Below, in pieces: positions 58,309 to 64,000 of a DNA stretch of 64,000 nucleotides. Source of the DNA: Chimonanthus salicifolius. Its lineage: Eukaryota; Streptophyta; Magnoliopsida; Laurales; Calycanthaceae. The stretch covers positions 32,715,175-32,779,174 of the forward strand of contig CM023540.1 in the NCBI GenBank assembly GCA_013350335.1. The letters are read 5' to 3'. Each line of letters starts with the position of its first letter. The stretch's first letter is position 1. The notes beneath the pieces are model-generated. The model was not told the DNA's origin, did no database searches, and saw only the letters and a list, made by a program, of their open reading frames with translations. The translations under genes and the position numbers were made by a program.

Positions 58309-61300
58309 TTATACCGGAACTGGTTCTGGGGCTGAATGATGAACACCAGCATTAACCTGTCATTGGAAAAAGGAGGATCACATTCCATTTGCAAATATGA
58401 CTTCAATCCATCTCCCAATTAAGTATCTTAATGTTTCAATTGAGCAGTAGATCTTTTTCAGTCATGTTTGGTAGATGGGAAAGTCACGAAAACGTCGATG
58501 AAGAGAATTAGAAGAATACCTTAGCTGCTTTAAATAGTTCATCAAGCACTTCAGACAAGGTTGGATGTGCATGGACAGCAAACTTAATGTCCTGCAAGCA
58601 TATTGAAAACAATGAATTTACAAACTGCAAATGAATAATTGTGATGTAGATAGAAAAAGAAAAAGAACGGCAATGCAGGTTAACTCAGACATGAATGTTG
58701 TAAAAATTACCTGGATATGTGTACCCATGGCTATCGCATTTGATGCTTCATGGATGAGATCTGCAGCATGCAGCCCCAAAATATGAACTCCAAGAATCTC
58801 ACCTGTATCTGGTCTGTAAATCATCTGCAAGGCAATAATGATGCAAAATGATTAGCATCAGTGCACTAACTTTGGATATATTAATCAGAGCAATGAAAAA
58901 TATTAATTTGACCAAGCACAAGAAAAAAAAATATTTATCTTTTAGACGTAACTAAAACAGCAGATAGGAACAGAAATATATGTAAATGAAACCATTCAGC
59001 ATTCCATAAAATCAAGATGAGCTATCATTCGGGAAAAAGAAATCAGGAGGAGCCTGAATTGAATCAAGAGCGCACATCAATCTATCAAAGGCTCGAAGAA
59101 GCATTTCGGTTCCAATCTCCAGAGCTATCCAGTTCAAATATTATAAATAGTTTTCTATGTTTCATCATATGAATGGCTTCATGTATGGTGCAGAAAAAAA
59201 GTATAAAGAACGAAAATGACACCTTTGCAATACCCTCCCCTTCGTTCTCTGCAAGAGCTTTTGTGTTCGCCTTAAAACTTGTCTTCACCACACTTATTTC
59301 AAATCCCTCCGTTTCAGCTTTCTCTCTTGCTTGAGGCTGGAAAGGAAATAAACATATTAAGTTGGAGCTAAAGAACAAAAGAGTGGATTCAGAAGAATTT
59401 TTCCTAGTCTCAGAAATAGTATCTCACCAGATTATTAATGTTGGAAAGGCCAGGCTATGTTTTCAATTGTCAGATTATCAGCATACATGATCCATGAATG
59501 ATTTTATATGTTTTCATTTATTTTATTTTATTTTTGAAATGGTGAAAATTTTATTTAGATAAAGAATACAGACCGAAAAAAAAAAAGCAGCACTGCTACC
59601 CACCGCTGGGTAGCTCAGTTGGTGGCCTCTCCCCTCGGGAAGGGAGAGTCACGAGTTCGAGCCCAGGTGATCTTTACCCGGGAGTGTGGGGTCTATGTTG
59701 CTCCCCCCAGGAGTTTTAGGAGGATTATAGCCAAGGCGTAAGTTGAGGTGGATCTGAGGTTTCTCCTGGGTCTTCAAAAAAAAAAGCAGCACTGCCGCTA
59801 GAAGCAGCCAGCTAACTACCAGATAAGAAAGATTGCACAGCCCCCTTACAAAAGAACTTCATTCAGACCCAAAGGCCAACCATCTAGAGAGTCATCTGGA
59901 TATGAAGGATTGTCAGTTGCAGCCCCTCCTTAAGCACGCATATCAGCTCTGGAATTGACAGACCTTAAAACATGACACACTACAATTTCCTTGGAACAGA
60001 TAATTTTCCTAATTTCCTCCACTTTATCCATAAATCTTCATTGGCACGCGGGGCTCCTCTAGTCTATTGAGTCACAGCAAAGGAGTCCCCCTCCACCACA
60101 TCCCCACCAGCTCCCAACTTCCCCAACTGTTTGATACCACACCAAAGAGCATAAAGTTCAGCCTCTATTGCAAAACAAAAGGCAAGGGACCCGCATATGC
60201 ACACTATTCCCACGATTCATCATCCATAATTACCCCTCCATAACCTTCTCTGTTCAGATCTGGATCTGAGCTGCCATCAAAATTTAATTTTAATCTCCCC
60301 GAAGGAGAGGGGGAGCTGGGGGCAAGGGACCTCCCGTCCCTAACCGACTTAGAAATCCTCCTAGGGCCCCCAAATGCCAGAGCCTGACCATTTCTGACAC
60401 AGAGACACCTGAAAGATCTTGAGAAGAAGAGACCCAAAGAAGCAATTTTGTGTGTCAATTATTAATAATCATATCATCATTATGTATAACAATGGAAGTG
60501 AATCTAAATCACCATATGGCTCAAAAGTGGGGGCAGAAGGGGGAGCAGGAACAATACTCTGAAGCAGTGTGGAAGTGGTTAGGAAGAAGGTCCTGTCATC
60601 TAAGATGTGCAAATTTTCAGTTCCTCAATGTGATCATTGAATATTTCATTGAAAACCTAAATTACAGTTCCAATAACTTCAGGTGACAGAAGCTTTATGC
60701 AGAATAGGAGTAAAACAACAATTGAAGAAAAGCATGGAAGTAGACATTTGGTAGAATAACTACCACCAAGATATAAAATTTATAGAAGATAATATAAATT
60801 ATTTTCAATGATAACATCATATAAGCACTTGGTCCATCAAACTAGGGAAGTGGGTCACCCAATAGACTAAAAGGTTTAAGGCAAAGATGGCTGCTACATA
60901 ATCCAATAAACTAAAGTTGCCATTGTGAAGGAGTATCATCATCTTGACAGCCTTAGTAAAATAATGGTGAACTGCACTTCTTGTCTATATATCATGGAGG
61001 AAAACAAGGGCCTGTCTTACATTTTGGAGGCAGTGAGCTCTACAATGAGGCCAAGAGTTTGATGGAATCCATAAATATTTTTCTTCTGATTCACAGAACC
61101 AAAACTTTTATAAAGTCTATAAAGATAGGACTAAACTATGTTTGACATAGATTAAATCATTTTCTCTCTTCTATCTAATAAAATATTCACAGCCTTGAAA
61201 CAGGAACAATAATAAAAATAATACTCAGCAGTTATGAATTCACCTCTGTGAGACCAACCATACTGATCTCAGGATGGGTGAAGCACGCTGCTGGAATGCT

Positions 61301-62832
61301 CAAATGGTTTAAAACATTGTCTCTCCCAGAAAGTTGCTCAACAACTACGTACAAGAGATGCAGTATGTCAATTAGTGAATCTGCAAGTGCATATGATTAC
61401 ATGGTTGACAGAAAAGAACACAACTATTATAAGTTACCTGAGATCCCTTGTGCACTAGCAGCATGAGCAAGCATCATTTTTCCATTTGCATCACCAATGC
61501 AATATAAATGAGGAACCTAACAGTGACAAGTACGGTGATGATACAAATTATTCAAAATACATAAATAGATAACTACATCAATACAATTCAGAAAACAAAT
61601 AGATCATTAACACGAACTTAGAAACAGATTATCTTTCTTCTTCTTCTTCTTTTTGAGAGAAGAATCAAGCTGATTCAGATCAAATCCATGCAATTCAGTG
61701 TTTGCATATGACATCTCACGATCACACTAGCTGAAATCCATGGTTACTTGAACAAGCAGGAAAACAAATTTATAAAGGGAATTCAAAACAAACCAGATTG
61801 CCATCATTATCTAAAACTCGCATGCGCTCATCAACAGGTACAAATCCACGTTGTGTCACTACATTTATCTGCAGATGAACCAAACCACTTAATCCAAAGC
61901 AGGTGCTTTGTAGTTTGCAAATCAGTTTGCTAGTCTCTTAAATAAATGTGTGTGTGTATGTTACATTTTTTTATAGCACTTACGTTCTCCAAGCCAAGAC
62001 CTTTGGTGAAGGGAGCCCTTCCAGTTGCAATAAGTGCTGCATCTACCTGCATATTAACATGTCAAATTGTCTCAAGCATTTTTTTTTGGGGGAATGATAA
62101 TTGTCTAAAGCAAAGTTGTGAGCCACATTTTAATTTAATCCACAAATGCCACATATATTGAGCACTTAAATAGTTACCTCAAGAGTATCTTTTGGTTCCT
62201 TCGTTTTGGCATCAATAAGCTCAATAGTGACAGGTTTTCCATCCTTTGCTGGAGTGATCTATGAAAAACACCGATAAAAATACTATTAGTGCATGGAACC
62301 TTCAAACTTGGAAAATACCAAACTATGCACAAAGAACTTTCAAGCTTATATCAAAATGCAAAAAATAGTAATGAAATAGAAAGCACCTTTTTTGCAAAGA
62401 CACCAGTATGGTAATCGATTTTCCTTGGATTTATGAGAACTCTCTGGGCCAGCTTCCCTATCTCAGGATCAAAGCCAGGCATAAGTTGATCAAGGGCTTC
62501 AACAAAAGTTACCTGTGCAAGAGATTTACAGATAGCTTGGTTGGTAAACACTGAACCAGAGCAACTATTTCTGCATCCAACAAAACATGGATCTCTAGAT
62601 AATAATAAAAACTATTATTACTGAATTATTGTGTCCAGCTCCAAAACAGCGTGTAATGTCTGATTAGTACGAAATGCATTGCCAATACTAATAAGGATAA
62701 TAGTTACCTCAGATCCGAGCGCTGTGTACACATCACTGAATTCAAGGCCAATATAACCACTTCCTACAATGGCTATCCAATCTGGAATGAATTCCAACTT
62801 TAGTGCATGATCACTAGTGATTACAGTCTTCC
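58309..62832 (-). CDS. LPD1: plastid dihydrolipoamide dehydrogenase (E3), 3' eleven exons
   Basis: Partial gene; 5' exons lie beyond the window. Exons: 62832-62708, 62512-62387, 62258-62178, 62046-61984, 61868-61794, 61516-61438, 61344-61244, 59336-59223, 58824-58711, 58591-58520, 58356-58309. All borders are GT-AG and the frame is continuous for 331 residues to a TAA. The enzyme reoxidises lipoamide using FAD and NAD+ as E3 of the plastid pyruvate dehydrogenase complex, feeding fatty-acid synthesis. Visible: NAD-binding [21 protein letters not shown]-binding YCIGDANG, and dimer-interface HAHPTLSE with the catalytic His and its Glu partner. The redox CxxxxC site is in the missing part. Sequence such as [15 protein letters not shown] fits the plastid rather than mitochondrial form. 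The 1.9-kb intron (59,337-61,243) holds retroelement debris. No damage is seen. Confidence 0.95.
59597..59775 (+). mobile_element. tRNA-derived SINE in a lipoamide dehydrogenase intron
   Basis: The head carries box A TAGCTCAGTTGGTGG (59,611) and box B GAGTTCGAGCCC (about 59,653). A tail with CTCCTGGGTCTTC leads into the A-run. It is flanked by a 20-bp duplication made of an A-run plus GCAGCACTGC (left ending at 59,596, right 59,776-59,795). It is inserted against the direction of the host gene and inside older retroelement debris. It is not called as a tRNA gene because the fold is broken and the element has a tail and target duplication. Confidence 0.92.
59930..60458 (-). pseudogene. decayed RNase H-like domain of a retroelement
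   Basis: On the minus strand the pieces follow the order of the plant RNase H-like domain common in non-LTR retrotransposons: [19 protein letters not shown] and then VIMDD (first catalytic Asp; about 60,290-60,215), [14 protein letters not shown] (Glu; about 60,165-60,120), VEGDSFAV (Asp; about 60,090-60,065) and VNSRADMRA (last Asp; about 59,965-59,935). Frameshifts and stops separate them. It lies within an intron on the same strand as the host gene. The upstream polymerase part is not seen. Confidence 0.7.
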
Positions 62833-64000
62833 CTGCAGCAGCAATACTCATGAGGATTCAATGCAAGCAAGAAAGAAAGGAAGGAGCACAGAAAAACATA
62901 AGATTCTAAATTATTTAATATTGGAACAAAAATGAACTGTGTAAATCGCAGCTGCAAAAAAAATCATGTTTAAAACAATTGCATAATATGAAACACGTCA
63001 TCCAATGCCTGATAAAAATGAGACAAATCAGATTTTTTTTAATAAGAGGCGGCTGAAAAAAAGAGATGCCACCAAACACAAACCACTATATTCGGGAAGA
63101 AAAAGCAAACTACCCAAGAGGAAAGAAAAAAACTACAGGAGGAATAAACAAAACACTACTGTAAGCTGATAATTTCTGCCCAAGCTCTAGACAAATCAGA
63201 GATAAAACGAAACTGTAACTCTGGAAGAGTGGAAGCCCAAACAGGACACTTTGCCTTAACTCTGAGACTAACCTCCAAAGAAGACAAACTGGATTGTGGG
63301 AATGCTTAATTTTTCAGCAGTGATGGAGTTTTTGTTATGAAAATGTTTTAAAAACAGGTTTGAAAAACAGGAAGCCAAAGGGAAATAAAATAAAATATGA
63401 ACTTTAAGAAGAAATAAATTGCCTGGAGGTTATTAACCTATATATCTGCAAACTGCAATCACAAGAATAAACATCTGCTTATCCTGTCATGGATGTAACA
63501 GGTCATTGAAGTAAGACTCTGTTGGTACCAAGTTTACTCAAGCTAGTGGGTGATACCAGGATGAAAACAATTTTGGACTTTCTGTAATGAAGACACTCAG
63601 TCCACCTTCATCATTTCATAAATGAGGTAGTCTTATTGGATGGTCTCCAAACTGGACTCATTTAAAGTGGGTAGGAAAGATAAAATGGGAATTCCAAAAC
63701 CCTTTCTCTCACCTTTTATTTTCCACCTTCTTGTAGGTATGGGATATATGTGTTGGGGACTTTGTCAAGGTTTGTTGCAAGAAAGCCAGATCTGAGAATC
63801 AGGTAAAGATTGAAGTCCCAAAATTCCAAGTGAAGTTGAATAAAACTAATTAAAGATGTTACAAATTAACAATTTTATTTTCTGATTGTTCTATTCCACT
63901 TATCTTTTTTTCCAAATCATGTTCTAGAAATCTTTGATGCAAAAGAAAAAAAATCAAGTTGATTGGTTCAATGGCAATTGAGTTGAGACCAAAATCTAAT
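62833..64000 (-). other. intron of the lipoamide dehydrogenase gene
   Basis: No further exon was recognised before the window edge; the next upstream exon should end in G to complete the split Gly codon before KTVITSD. On the minus strand about 63,300-63,040 reads like the tail of a plant retroelement (a coding-like stretch with WASTLPELQFRF, then a T-rich tail), but the class cannot be fixed. Confidence 0.5.

Noticed and set aside
59601..59670. tRNA gene
   Set aside because: A and B boxes are present, but the sequence has a SINE tail, an A-run and a 20-bp target duplication, and the cloverleaf does not close.

Overview
This window is nuclear DNA from a flowering plant. The evidence is three plant-type genes with GT-AG introns, plant tRNA-derived SINEs, 9-bp-target Mutator-like and 8-bp-target hAT-like transposons, and a large AT-rich satellite array. 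The species cannot be fixed from the sequence. All calls were made by reading; no search was run.

Roughly 1-47 kb is repeat territory. The core (about 14.2-31.4 kb, with outliers at 1-1,985 and 34.9-37.1 kb) is a diverged satellite with a monomer of about 286-303 bp. Four monomer types follow one another in a fixed order, giving a higher-order repeat of about 1.17 kb; a three-type version of about 0.87 kb also occurs. Each monomer itself looks like two old half-units of about 140-160 bp. The array is flanked by two direct copies of one duplicated block (A about 1,256-10,597; B about 36,376-47,164). Both blocks carry the same Mutator-like element that captured kinesin-14 motor exons (a Pack-MULE), the same minisatellite and the same decayed PLP-dependent-transferase-like gene. 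They differ by private SINE and hAT insertions and by deletions, which gives a relative order of events. Between block A and the array is a gene-like patch with 45-bp and about 496-bp tandem duplications (11.9-13.2 kb). Between the array and block B are a T/CT-rich degenerate tract holding a 391-bp fold-back element and a retroelement-like segment.

A little-known transposon group stands out. Its members are packed with the palindrome TATCGGCCGATA. Two have hAT-type ends (CAGGGGT...ACCCCTG) and 8-bp target duplications (8,470-8,945 and 44,693-46,093); the larger contains a nested fold-back. More decayed members lie at 11.6-12.0 kb.

The right side (47.7-64 kb) is ordinary gene space, all on the minus strand: a PADRE/DUF4228 protein (198 aa, MGN start), a complete three-exon SAR1 GTPase (193 aa, COPII vesicle formation at the ER), and the 3' eleven exons of plastid dihydrolipoamide dehydrogenase (E3 of the plastid pyruvate dehydrogenase complex), whose 5' part lies beyond the window. 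An intron of the last gene holds a decayed RNase H-like retroelement with a SINE nested inside it. The three genes act in unrelated processes and show no sign of joint function.
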